NCBI GenBank assembly: GCA_000729835.1
Contig: JFHB01000318.1
Span: 1 to 25,346, forward strand
Direction of reading: 5' to 3'
DNA from: Atkinsonella hypoxylon
Taxonomy: Eukaryota; Ascomycota; Sordariomycetes; Hypocreales; Clavicipitaceae
Length of the DNA stretch: 25,346 nucleotides
Shown here: positions 1 through 9,065 of the stretch, piece by piece
Layout of the letters: each line of letters begins with the position of its first letter
How positions within the stretch are numbered: the first letter of the stretch is position 1
The notes under the pieces: model-generated
What the model was told of the DNA's origin: nothing
What the model saw: only the letters and a program-made list of their open reading frames with translations
Database searches by the model: none
Program-made: the position numbers and the translations under genes

Positions 1-1
1 T

Positions 2-1816
2 ATTAGATTTATATATAGTACTAATAGAATAAAACCTTTAGAAGTAAAGGTAATAAAGATTCTAGAGTAAATAGAATCTAAGAATATCTTTAAGGTTAAA
101 TTCTTTCTTTAGCTTATAGGCTGTTATTATATCTAGATATAGTATTACTCTATAAAAGTAAAGCCTCTTATAATCTTACTTAAGAAAAGTGCTAAGTAAA
201 CTTAAGGACTAAACTAGAAGAACACTATAGAGATTCTTAAGTATATAATAACTACTGCACTAGTTCTTATAATAATTAATCTTAGTTTAAGCGCTAGAGA
301 AATTATATTAATAGTTAATATAAGCTTAAAAGAATAAAGAGTAGTTTTAATATAAATTATTAATAAGTAATAACACTCTATATAATATAAAAGTAAATAT
401 TAAAGCAATTTAGAAATTAAGTATAATAGAATAAAGTAGAAATATAGAGCTATTATTTATATATTAAGAAGGCTATAAATTTATCTCTATAGAGTTCCCT
501 TTACTCTAAAGACTAATTCTTAAGTACTTATATATTAGCTTAATAGCGCTATTAATAACGTTTCTAGTGTGCTTATTATATAATAGATTAGCTATATTAT
601 ACTATTTAATTTTATAGCTAAGTATATTTTAGAAGAAAAGAATAAAATAGCTAATACTTTATTATATAAAGAAGGTAGACCTTTTAATATATTAGATTAA
701 GTAGCTAAAGGGGATATTAAAGATTTTATTAACTTATATCTTAACGTTAATAAGATCTAGCTGTACAATAGAGTATACTACACTCCTAGAACTTAATAAA
801 TTATAGATTTCCTTTTAATGTTATAAAGACTATTTAATCTAAATAAGAGTAAGTATAAGCAGCTTTATATAAGTGCTAAGTAATACTTCTTAGATAAAGG
901 CTTATTATAAAAGAGACTAACTAGTATAATAAAGGGTTTTAGTTTAGTTATTAAAGACCTAATATAATAGAAAAAGATTATTAAGGCTTTATATAAGTAA
1001 ATAGATTATAAAGGTATAGAAGTTATATTTTAAGTAGCTAGAATTAAATACTTTTAGAAAGAGCTTTAGAATATAGTTTAAGTAATAATTTTCTATTATA
1101 AGGTATACTAAAAGTTTGCTCTTTAGAGGCCTAAAGAATTATTAATACTAGTTACTTTAAGCAACTTAATAAGTAAGATATATATTAACACTTAATATAT
1201 ACTACTTAATTATAGTTTTAAGTACCTTCTAGAAGTAAGATATAACCTTACTAAATAGATAAAAGTATGCTCTATACAGTATACTAATGTTATAGCTATT
1301 TAGAAATTCCTAATAAAGCTAATTATACAATTTAGAGTCTTCTAATTTCTAGTTTTTAATAGAGAACTAGAAATATATAGAAATCTTAAAAAAGCAGTTA
1401 AAGCTATTAGGATTAAAGGGATTAAAACATTAGTATATAATTTAAAAGCTAATTTATCTATTAAAGCTAGTTATTAAATACTTATATTTACTCTTTTAAA
1501 GATAGAAGGTTTTAATAGAAAGTAGTTTAAATTGCTAAATAAGGCACTATTAGCGAACTATATAGCTATATAAGCATTATACAGTAAATCTGCTTTCTAC
1601 CTAATTTACAGTTAAAAGCCTATTCTTCCTTTAGAAGTTAAATTTCCTACTTAAAGGTTAATTAATTAGTTAGAAGTATTAATAACGCAGAATCTCTTTA
1701 AAGCAAGAGTTAGAATACTAGAGCAAAAGGAAGTAGATATCTAAAAGGCTTACGCAAAAGTCTTTACGTTTAAGCAATATTTAGCTAATTAAATAAATTA
1801 GAATTAAGAGGCATTA
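2..1816 (+). pseudogene. Broken Gypsy pol of element E (RT C-terminus, RNase H, integrase)
   Basis: Read through stops in one frame (codons starting at 41, 635 and 1412 are all in register), this gives recognisable Ty3/Gypsy pol. At about 41-140 is the segment after the RT palm, reading like SKNIFKVKFFL followed by the GYY remnant. At about 560-690 is the RNase H end, with NKIANTLLYKEGR corresponding to the usual ADALSRR motif. At about 990-1120 is an HHCC-like integrase zinc region, and at about 1200-1480 an integrase core with YNLKAN, equivalent to the usual YHPQ(A/T)NG stretch. At 1580-1660 is the FYLIYS*KPILPLEVKFPT region typical of fungal Gypsy integrases. Dozens of TAG/TAA codons sit where Gln or Trp is expected. 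No frameshift is evident over 1.8 kb. Domain calls come from family motifs read by eye. Confidence 0.85.
1812..1816. repeat. Putative 5-bp target-site duplication of element D (left copy, CATTA)
   Basis: The five bases immediately before the TGTTAC start of D's LTR. C, a relative of D, makes a 5-bp duplication, so CATTA is the expected size and place. The partner copy would lie beyond the window, so this is inference. Confidence 0.4.
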
Positions 1817-2059
1817 TGTTACAGTCAGATCCGACATGGGTTTGTCGGATGTAACAGTGTGTTATTGGATTCAATAGGTTATGCAATAATTCGTAAGAGG
1901 AGTTGTAGGAGCTTCTGTAAGGAGCATCTAATAATAGTATTCTAGTAAATAATAGTTTATTGTTCAATTTAACTACTTGAGCGTTGCTTCTAACTACTTA
2001 TACATAATTGCAGTTACATGCGCTAGTGACCTGCAGGTCTATAGAATTATCCTATAATA
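1817..2059 (-). repeat. 3' LTR of element D (243 bp)
   Basis: On the + strand it starts TGTTAC and ends ATAATA, where the ancestral end by comparison with C is GTAACA. The terminal inverted repeat is TGTTAC/GTAACA. It is the same length as both LTRs of C and shares the internal CTTCTGTAAGGAGCAT and CGCTAGTGACCTG-type blocks. A strong hairpin sits at its + strand left end (1818-1855). Confidence 0.92.
1818..1855. other. Hairpin at the LTR end of element D
   Basis: GTTAC...ATCCGAC, a short loop, then GTCGGAT...GTAAC form nested inverted repeats. The inner 7-bp stem and outer 5-6 bp stem are separated by a small asymmetric bulge. The same structure is kept in C's left LTR (9815-9852). Confidence 0.7.
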
Positions 2060-2641
2060 AGTACTGCTTCTACAAAAAAGATTGGCTGTCCTAGCCGTTC
2101 TAAAAAAAATTATTAATTGTTAATTGTTAGAAGGTGTGTTAGATTGAACTAAATAACTTGTTAATCTAGCTGTTATAAAAGGCGCAGAAAGGTAGTTGTT
2201 ATTTTATTGCGCAGGTATGCGTTATTGTTATTGTAGTGCAATCTGTAGTATAGGTTGCTACATTTATATATTTTCCCTGTGCACTTACAATGCCTAAATT
2301 ACACTTATAATCTAGTAACTATTAAATCTATATATTAAATTAATAGATTTCCTTAAACCTAATAGAGCGTTAAAGCTTATTCTATAACCTATATATAAGT
2401 AAAGTTGCGTAAAATTATCCTAAACAATATTAAATCCTATAAATTAATCTTATATAATAAAGCTAATTTATTAAATCTATATAGTATATTCCTTATATAA
2501 GATTGTTCTATATAGTGTTAAAAGTATTAAAAATTAATCTATATTAAAGTTAATTTTCTGTTAAATCCCTTTAGTATATTTCTCTATATATATACAGCTT
2601 ATTTTAATCCTTAAGCATTAGTAATAGCAGTAAATTGTTAG
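2060..2641 (-). other. 3' untranslated region of element D
   Basis: Between the end of the extra ORF and the LTR. It matches 10057-10635 of C closely, including the GGCGCAGAAAGGTAGTTGTT block and the GT(T/A)-rich run near 2215-2240. I see no convincing coding frame or RNA gene in it. A candidate polypurine-like stretch next to the LTR (AGAGGCAGCA-like on the - strand, weakened by mutation) is not clear enough to call. Confidence 0.55.
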
Positions 2642-3397
2642 TTAGTTATAGTAAACTATTAGTTCTCTCTAGAAAGTAAAGCTAAAGGATGCTTCTAGTA
2701 GCTTTAGGGAGAGTTTTACCTAAAAGGCATTAGTTTTACGCTTAGTAGGTATTTCTACTAGTTTACCTACAGCTAGCCTCTTAGTTAGCGTTTTTACCTT
2801 AGTTAGCGTTAGTTTTACTATAGAAAGTAGCTTTTATAGAACTAGCAAAGAGAAATACATTAAAGATAAATTAATTAGTATAAACTAAGCACTTTTTCTA
2901 CATTAAATAGTGCTAAATCTATTACTAAAGAGACTTTATACAATAATAAACTAGTTAGCTAAGTATTTTAAGAAGTCTATATAAATATAGTTAATTTTAT
3001 ATTATAAGTATCTATTTTCTGCCTACAGTATATTAATATTACTAGCAACCTTTAGTAAGGTTTTACTTTTATTAATAACATTATTAATACCTTTATTAAA
3101 TTAACTTATACTATTTAGTTAGTTATATATACTGTAGATAGTAGTTTATACTTTATTAAACTACTTATTAAATAGACCTCCTTTAGCCTCTATTTTAACC
3201 TAGTTAATCTTTTTATTTAACTTATTAATTTTAGCAATATAGAGGTTAAGTTACTTCTATATAGCGTTATTACCTATAGAAGTATCCTTAAGGTAGGCTT
3301 TAATTATTTCTTTAGCGTTAAATTTATACTTTTCCTAAAGAAAACTATTACACTAAGTCTAGAATTATACCTTAGCTAATAGAATAAAGAGTAAGTC
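2642..3397 (-). pseudogene. C-terminal fragment of the unidentified extra ORF (ORF3) of the C/D Gypsy family
   Basis: Corresponds to the last third to half of C's ORF3 (10636-11397) and reads in the same sense. It carries the same Lys/Asn/Ile/Leu-rich, probably coiled-coil segment and the same IDFLER-like stretch. It is truncated by insertion of element A at 3398. Gln and Trp positions have become stops. Its presence in a second copy shows that ORF3 belongs to the family and is not a capture unique to C. Function unknown. Confidence 0.65.
3393..3397. repeat. Putative target-site duplication of element A (left copy, AAGTC)
   Basis: Five bases directly before A's 5' LTR. The uninterrupted homologous site in C (near 11390-11397) reads AAGTCTATACAGC, so insertion fell right after AAGTC. 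The right copy would be beyond the window. Confidence 0.6.
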
Positions 3398-3528
3398 TGT
3401 CAAAAGTAGCTTTAACACCAGTGCCATAAGTGGCCATAACACCAGCGATACCAACATCGCCAGCTTCACGCAATATCAGCTCCAACAGCTGTTACTAGCA
3501 CAACTACTCCAACAGTAGTACAAAGGAA

Positions 3529-3547
3529 CTTAGTTACAACAACTAAG
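3529..3547. other. LTR hairpin beside the insertion site used by element B
   Basis: CTTAGTT, ACAAC loop, AACTAAG: a perfect 7-bp stem. In A's 3' LTR the equivalent hairpin lies immediately after the AAGGA at which B inserted. Confidence 0.6.
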
Positions 3548-3743
3548 TATAGGAAACAAGTAGGTGTAGTAGACTAGGATAGGATACAATAGGGGTTATC
3601 TAGTCTATTATCTTTCCTTTGTTATAGGGCTTTATACATACTAATATTAGCCCCTCTTATAGAGGCAGTGCAATAGATTACTTAGTATCTCTTAGAATTC
3701 TCTCGCTCTATAAGCTGCAGGATTTTTGGGTATTTAGCTATCC

Positions 3744-3803
3744 CCCTTTTTGTTTTTCCTTCTTCTCTTCTCTTTTTTTCTCTCTTAGAATTAGCTATAT
3801 ATA
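3744..3803 (+). promoter_or_regulatory. Likely LTR promoter: CT-rich tract followed by TATATATA box
   Basis: A pyrimidine run of about 40 bp (3744-3786) is followed by TATATATA at 3796-3803, then a second CT-rich stretch. CT tracts near start sites are common in filamentous fungal promoters. The arrangement is kept in both LTRs of B (TATATATA at 9313-9320 and 24932-24939, on the complementary strand). The start site itself cannot be placed. Confidence 0.55.
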
Positions 3804-3920
3804 GGCTGCTTTCTCCCTCCTAAGTTAGAGGAATTAAGTAAGCAATTTACACTCTTCTATACACTAGAAGCTGCTTTATCTTCTCTCTCTTCTATTATCT
3901 CTTCTATCTCCCTTTTAATA

Positions 3921-3933
3921 GTTATAAGCCTAG
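3921..3933 (+). other. Primer-binding site of element A, half initiator-tRNA-Met type
   Basis: GTTATAAGCCTAG directly abuts the LTR end. It differs only by one G-to-A and one C-to-T from GTTATGAGCCCAG, the complement of the anticodon stem-loop of a eukaryotic initiator tRNA-Met. Priming by a cleaved half initiator tRNA is established for Drosophila copia. That the two differences are RIP changes is inference, and the same two are present in B. Confidence 0.7.
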
Positions 3934-4089
3934 TTTGCTCTTCTTTAGTATCTTTACCTTTTTAATAACTCTATTATCTTCTTTAGCTCCCTAAAGCTAT
4001 TTACATTATTCTATTATTATAGATACCTAGTATCTTTAATAACACTCTTTTTATTATATAGTTATATGCTTTACACTATACTATATAAT
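3934..4089 (+). other. Leader of element A before the minisatellite
   Basis: Non-coding sequence between the primer-binding site and the tandem repeats, matched in inverted orientation by B at about 24651-24801. No ORF or RNA gene seen. Confidence 0.5.
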
Positions 4090-4232
4090 TTCTCTGTTAT
4101 TAACAACAATAATAACTTTCTTATTATTAACAACAATAATAAATTTCTTATTATTAACAATAATAACATCTTTTCTTGTTATTAACAACAATAACATTTT
4201 CTCTGTTATCTACTACAATAACAACCTCTTTA
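4090..4232 (+). repeat. 28-bp hairpin minisatellite in the leader of element A (5 units)
   Basis: Five imperfect units with cores starting near 4095, 4123, 4150, 4178 and 4205, alternating 27-28 bp. Each core, GTTATTAACAACAATAAC or a mutated form, is itself an inverted repeat (GTTATT/AATAAC), and cores are separated by a TTTCTC/TTTCTT spacer. Element B carries four units of the same repeat, so copy number varies in the family. As RNA this would be a row of small hairpins in the 5' leader. Confidence 0.85.
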
Positions 4233-4251
4233 ATATTAATTATGTAATATT

Positions 4252-4277
4252 AACCCTAACCCTAACCCTAACCCTAA
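4252..4277 (+). repeat. Telomere-like (CCCTAA)4 inside element A
   Basis: Four perfect CCCTAA units (4254-4277) preceded by AA. This is the standard filamentous-fungal telomere repeat, in C-strand orientation relative to the Copia coding strand. B carries it at the equivalent place, so it came with the element and does not mark a chromosome end here. The unit contains neither CpA nor TpG, which would explain why it survives unmutated in a RIP-saturated region. Confidence 0.93.
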
Positions 4278-4710
4278 AGAGTTAGCAGAAGGAGTTAGTT
4301 ATTAACCCCTTTTTAAAGAGATAACATTTGCAATAATTTAACAATAAGTTAAGCAGTTACGCTACTAAAAGCGCCCTAATTTTTACTATAGATTTTGCTG
4401 TAATTTAAAATCTAACTTCTGTTCTAAATTCTTCTTTAAAAATAGAATAATTCCCTTAAATTAACTTCTTAATTTTCTTTTAGCATTAGTTTTAAATCTA
4501 ACAATAAAGTACAACATTAATTTTTAGTCTTAAATTTACACTAAATTTAACAACGAATTCTACAGTAAATTTAACTCTAATTACAAAACGGATTTCTATT
4601 ACAGATTCTTTATTAACTAGATTTACACTATAGATTCCGCTATAGAGCTTAGATTAACAGCTTAATACTAACTTTATACAGCAAGAGACTAGAATCGTTA
4701 GATTTCAGTT
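4278..4710 (+). other. A/T-rich leader of element A upstream of gag
   Basis: Non-coding. It contains loosely repeated blocks of TAAATTTAAC or AAATCTAAC type with ACAGTAAATTTAAC or similar at roughly 4390-4620, suggesting an old degenerate tandem repeat. No start codon in frame with gag survives. ATG-to-ATA change is the likely reason, so the gag start cannot be fixed. Confidence 0.45.
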
Positions 4711-7700
4711 ATTAAAAAATATATAATAAACAAAGGAGTTTAGAACTACCTAGATCTAGCAGAGAACAATAAAGAGGAACTAACTAAGCTACAAGAACTA
4801 ATACCTAAGGATGTTAACAAAAAGGTTACTGTAGTAGGAGATTTAAACAACTATAAATTCTCTATTCTATAGTTCCTCTATACACAATATTAAATAAAGA
4901 TCTAAGACTACTACAACTAAAAGAAGGCCCTTAACAGCATTTAACAATAGATAGTTAAAACAGTTAGTAACTACTATAAAACTATTAGCTATAAGCACAA
5001 TATCGCTAAGTAGATCCTTCTTCTTTAATAACAATTAAAGCTAATATCTTAGAACAACAAAAAAGAAGTACTCTCTTAATATAAAGCTGTATTAAAGAGC
5101 CCTTCTAGAACTAAGATAAAGGAATTTATTACTTTCTACAAGAAGGTACTCTTAGAAGTATAGTAAATTAATCTTCTAAATACCTACAATCTTTAGCTAA
5201 CTTTAAACTTCCTTAATGCTGTTTAGCAAATTAACCCTTCCTTTTTAACCTATTAGTACAACAGAATTAGAGATAAATCGATCTCTAATAAGCCTAATTA
5301 GAAGGAAAAGATACTAGATAGCTACTAAATTGTAGATCTTTTCGAAAGCTAAATAAAGGCTAACAACAATGGATCCTTTGCTAACTTCTAGGACTAGAAA
5401 GCTTCTTCTTCTTTAAAACAGCTAAATCCACTAAATTTAAATTTAAATCCTATATATATCTATAGAAAATCTTATAAGTATAGTAAGTATTATTACTTAG
5501 TAAGTAATAACAGACTAAAAGACTAAAAACCTAACGAAAAGACTATTAAATCTATTTAATAAAAACTTAAGAACAATAAGTCTATAAAGAAGGTAATATA
5601 CACATTAAAAAAGGATAATCTATCTATTAGCAATAATGTTCTTCCTAAGGGATCCTCTTTATCTTCTTCTTCCTTAAATCTAGTTATTAGTTCTGCCTTT
5701 ACTAATCTATCTTTATTATTTAGCAATTTAAATACCCCTTATCCTTTAAGGAACTCCTAAATTCTTAATTCTAGCTCTAATATCTATATAACTAATAACC
5801 TAGATAGGTTATTAGATTATAAGGAAGCTACTATAATACAATAGATCTTTACTGGAGATTTAAGCCTTCCTATTCTAGGATACAGCTGCGTTCTTATTAG
5901 AACTAATAAAGGACTCTTCTAACTTTAATAGGTTGCCTTTGTTCCTATATTCTACACTAATGTAGTAAGCCTAGATAAGCTTTTATAAGCTAGATACAAC
6001 TAGAATCTAAAGATAGGTTAGGTTACAAAAGACTTAAGCAATCTCTTCTAAACAACAAGGAACTACAGGTAACTAACTATTAAATTCAACAAAATCAACA
6101 ATTAACCTAATAGTTCCTTTTTAACTTCCTTAGCTTTAGTAGACCTATAGCATTAACGATTAGGGCATCTTAATAAGGAAGCTCTTAAACACCTAGTAGA
6201 AGCAACTATAGGAGCTAAGATCACTGGATTTACGAAAATTAAATGCAAAGCTTATTCTCTTTTAAAGGCAACTAGGAAAATCAATAAAGAACCTCCTTTA
6301 GGCTCTAGTCCTAGGCCCTTCTAGAAAGTCTTTATTAATATCTTTAAGCTAGAATAAGGATACAATAGTTCTAATTTAGCTCTCCTAATAAAGGATAATT
6401 TTACAAAGATAATTACATATTATCCTTTATTTTCTTTAACTTAGCAAGAGTTAGTCTTAAAGCTTAAAGTCTTTAATAACTATATAAAGAAACAGTAGCA
6501 ACTAGATATCTATATTATCTATTAAGACAACAAAAGAGGACTTCAATAAGACTACACAACCTAGATCTAGCAATAAGGAATTAAAGACAAGCTAACAGCA
6601 CTATATACTTTAGCTTAAAATAGTTAAGCTAAAAGATTAAGGGGTATAATAGCTACTAAAGCTAAAACCTTATAGCTTTCCTTGAATTTACCTTCTAAAT
6701 TATAGCCTAAACTCTAGAAAATAGTAACGTTCTTATATAATAGAACCTCTTAATAAGGTATAGATTAAAAGACCCCTTTTTAGGTATTCTATACTTAGCT
6801 TTCTAAAAACAATAAGGATACTAAATATTCTAGCTTCCTTAAGCTAGATATCTCTTTCCTTAAAGCCTTTAGTTATAAAGCTTATCCTTTTACACTAGAA
6901 GCTCTTAAGAATATAGCTAAACGAGAACTTAAGACTTTACTCTATATAGAGATTAGTTACCTAGTTAGTTATAATTCCTTAAATATCTTCTATATCTAGA
7001 TTCTAACGAAAAATAAGATTAGAAGAGTAAGAGACGTTACTTTTAACGAATCTTTCTTCTATAACTTACACAAAAAGCAACCTATTTAGCAAGAACAAGA
7101 GGTTTAAATCTAGCTTCTAGTACACATTAAGTTAACCTTTAAATTTAAAGACTTCTAACTAACTACACTTATAGAAGTGCAGCTTCTACCTATATTGAAC
7201 CTAGAAGAATACTAAGACTTTACTTCCTCTATAGAACCCTCTATAGATAAAGAACCTCCTTAACAATAGGAACCTTCCTAGTTACTAACACTAAGTCTAG
7301 AGCCTTAGTCTCTTCTACAACTAACTAATCCTTATAGGTTAGCTAAACTAGCTACCTATAATTCTTCTAACTTTACCTTTGCTAGTAGCTTCCTACTAGG
7401 CATAAAGAAAAGACTTTATTAACAGAATCTTCCCCCTAAACCTAGGAACTAGAAAGAACTACAACAGCACTAATTTATTAATAAGTTTAAAGAGGTAGCA
7501 ACAAAGGAATTCAATAATAACTAGGAAAAGAGAACCTTTTAACTAACACTAGTTATAGACCTTCCTACTGGATATAAGCTAATTCCTTTTACCTAGGTCT
7601 TTAAGTATAAATTTAATAAATACAGATACCTTACTTAATTTAAAGCTAGAATCTGTGTAAGAGGAGACCTTTAACCTATAAGCTTAAAAGAGACTTATGC

Positions 7701-9030
7701 AGCAACCCTTACAGCTAGATCCTTTTAAATCCTTATAGCAATTCTAACTAAATTTAACCTTAATTCTATCTAAATAGACGCTGTTTCTACCTTTACTAAT
7801 AGTCTTTAAGATAAAACTATTTACATTAATTATCCTAATAGATTTAAAAAACTAGGATAGGCTTTATTGCTTCTTAGGGCTCTATATAGCCTAAGGAGGT
7901 CCCTTTATCTCTAGCAGAAAGATCTCTCTTTAACTCTTTATAGACTATAACTATAGGTAGTTACAGAAGACCCTTGCATTATAATTTTAAAAACAGTAGT
8001 TATCTTCTACTTTATAGATAATATTGTACTTATCTTCTAATCTAAAAATAGGGATAAAGCATAAGGAATTGCATAAGGACTTTAAGATAGTTACAAGATA
8101 AAGATCCTAGGGGATTTAAAGTAGTTTCTTAGAATACAAATTACTTGCAATTAAAAGCTTTAAAAGACCTAGCTTTTACAAGACTCTTATATAGAGAAAA
8201 TCGCTAACGAATTCCTCTATAGAAAGATACCTAAGAAAACCTACCTAATTCTAGAACAATAACTCAAAAGGAACTAGCAATAAGCCTCTTCTTAATAGAT
8301 ATACTAGTATTAGAAGCTTGTTGGTTCTATTAACTACCCTTCTACAATAATAAGGCTAGATATAGCTCTTGCTGTATCTAGACTCTTTAAGCACCTTTAG
8401 AATCCCTCTAAATATCACTACAAAGTAGCTGTAGAAGTAGTTATCTACCTCTTTCTCACTCAATTTCTTGCTATTTAATTCTCTAATAGCAACTAACAAG
8501 AGCGTATAGTAGCTTCTAATGCTGCTTACGCTAACAATAAAGAAACCCGTAAATCGTTATAAGGCTCTTTCTTTAGTCTCTTTAGTAGAGCAATTAGTTA
8601 GCAAGCAACTAAGCAACCTATAGTTATAACTTTCTCTACAGAAGTAGAGCTTCTAGCTCTTTCTATAACAGCAAAAGACTTAATCTCTATATTTAGGCTT
8701 CTTAACTAATTAGGTCTTAAGCTAAATATTAGCAACTAACCCCCTATTATCTAATGTAATAACCTTTAGACAATTTGTCTTATAACTCTTAATATTCCTC
8801 GAATTAAGACTGCTTTAAAGTACGTTAATGTTTACAACTGTTAGCTTTATTAGGCCTATAAAGAAGGCCTCTTCTAACTATCTTACACACTAACAGCAGA
8901 TATAGTTGCTAATAGACTTACTAAAGCTCTTATTAGTTAGAAATTTATTACCTTCTATAATTAACTTAGTCTTATAGATATAGAAAGTCTTATTAAGCTT
9001 AAAGAGCTTAAAGACTCTAAAGAGAAATAG
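4711..9030 (+). pseudogene. Copia gag-pol polyprotein of element A, inactivated by RIP
   Basis: One frame of about 1440 codons, with codons at 4711, 5767, 6328, 8011 and 8983 all in register, so there is no net indel. Order: gag (about 4711-5700, with YLDLAENNKEELTKLQEL near the start and a possible zinc-knuckle remnant near 5460-5520); aspartic protease, whose DSG reads NSS at 5767-5775; GAG-pre-integrase with HxxxxH at 6151 and 6166 and C at 6244, the second Cys changed to Tyr; integrase core with D to N at 6337, D kept at 6526 and E to K at 6631; RT from about 7540 with the YxDD motif as FIDN at 8011-8022; RNase H from about 8500 with STEVELLALS. All these losses are G-to-A changes after T. 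There are many in-frame TAG/TAA. The TAG at 9028 is shared with B and is the likely natural end; the start is lost. Confidence 0.92.
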
Positions 9031-9056
9031 ATAGCTTATTAACTAACAACCTATCT

Positions 9057-9063
9057 AGGGGGG
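9057..9063 (+). other. Polypurine tract of element A
   Basis: AGGGGGG followed by TA, two bases before the 3' LTR start at 9066. It sits where plus-strand priming is expected and is conserved in B as CCCCCCT at 9724-9730. Confidence 0.8.
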
Positions 9064-9065
9064 TA

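Larger units (their letters stand above)
1..1816 (+). mobile_element. Element E: 3' part of a Ty3/Gypsy retrotransposon, truncated at both visible ends
   Basis: Outermost layer of the nest. It enters the window inside pol (late reverse transcriptase) and runs through RNase H and integrase until the LTR of element D interrupts it at 1817. No LTR of E is visible. Its pol lies on the + strand and differs in sequence from the Gypsy family of C and D, so it is a separate family. The rest of E should resume after D, outside the window. Base composition is extremely AT-rich with almost no CpA or TpG left, which suggests it is heavily RIP-mutated. Confidence 0.85.
1817..3397 (-). mobile_element. Element D: 3' end of a Gypsy element of the same family as C, interrupted by A
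   Basis: Sequence from 1817 to 3397 aligns end to end with 9814-11397 of element C: the same 243-bp LTR, then the same 3' untranslated stretch and the C-terminal part of the extra ORF. The alignment differs almost only by C/T and G/A transitions. As in C, the coding sense is -, so this is the 3' end of D. Homology stops exactly where the Copia LTR of A begins at 3398; in C the sequence carries on at 11398. The 5' part of D must lie past A, outside the window. Confidence 0.9.
3398..3920 (+). repeat. 5' LTR of element A (523 bp)
   Basis: Begins TGTCAAAAG and ends CTTTTAATA, the RIP form of an ancestral ...TTTTGACA end. The other LTR copies begin TATCAAAAG or TATTAAAAG, so TG...CA termini are ancestral. 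It contains several short inverted repeats: AACAGCTGTT at 3484-3493, GCGAT/ATCGC at 3445-3460, and CTTAGTT/AACTAAG at 3529-3547. It also has a long polypyrimidine run at about 3744-3786 and a TATA box. It is matched in inverted orientation by 9196-9721 and 24815-25340. Confidence 0.93.

Noticed and set aside
1785..1967. Stop-free stretch of 60 codons on the - strand beginning with TTG
   Set aside because: It crosses the junction between E's pol and D's LTR, so it cannot be an old gene. No ATG start, no recognisable motif.
2060..3397. A host gene or separate element between D's LTR and A
   Set aside because: It aligns throughout with 10057-11397 of C, so it is the 3' end of a Gypsy family member.
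4090..4232. CRISPR array
   Set aside because: Units are contiguous 27-28 bp tandem repeats with no unique spacers, inside a eukaryotic retrotransposon leader.
4252..4277. True chromosome end or telomere-fusion site
   Set aside because: Only about four units, in the same leader position in two independent element copies, with Copia sequence continuing on both sides.
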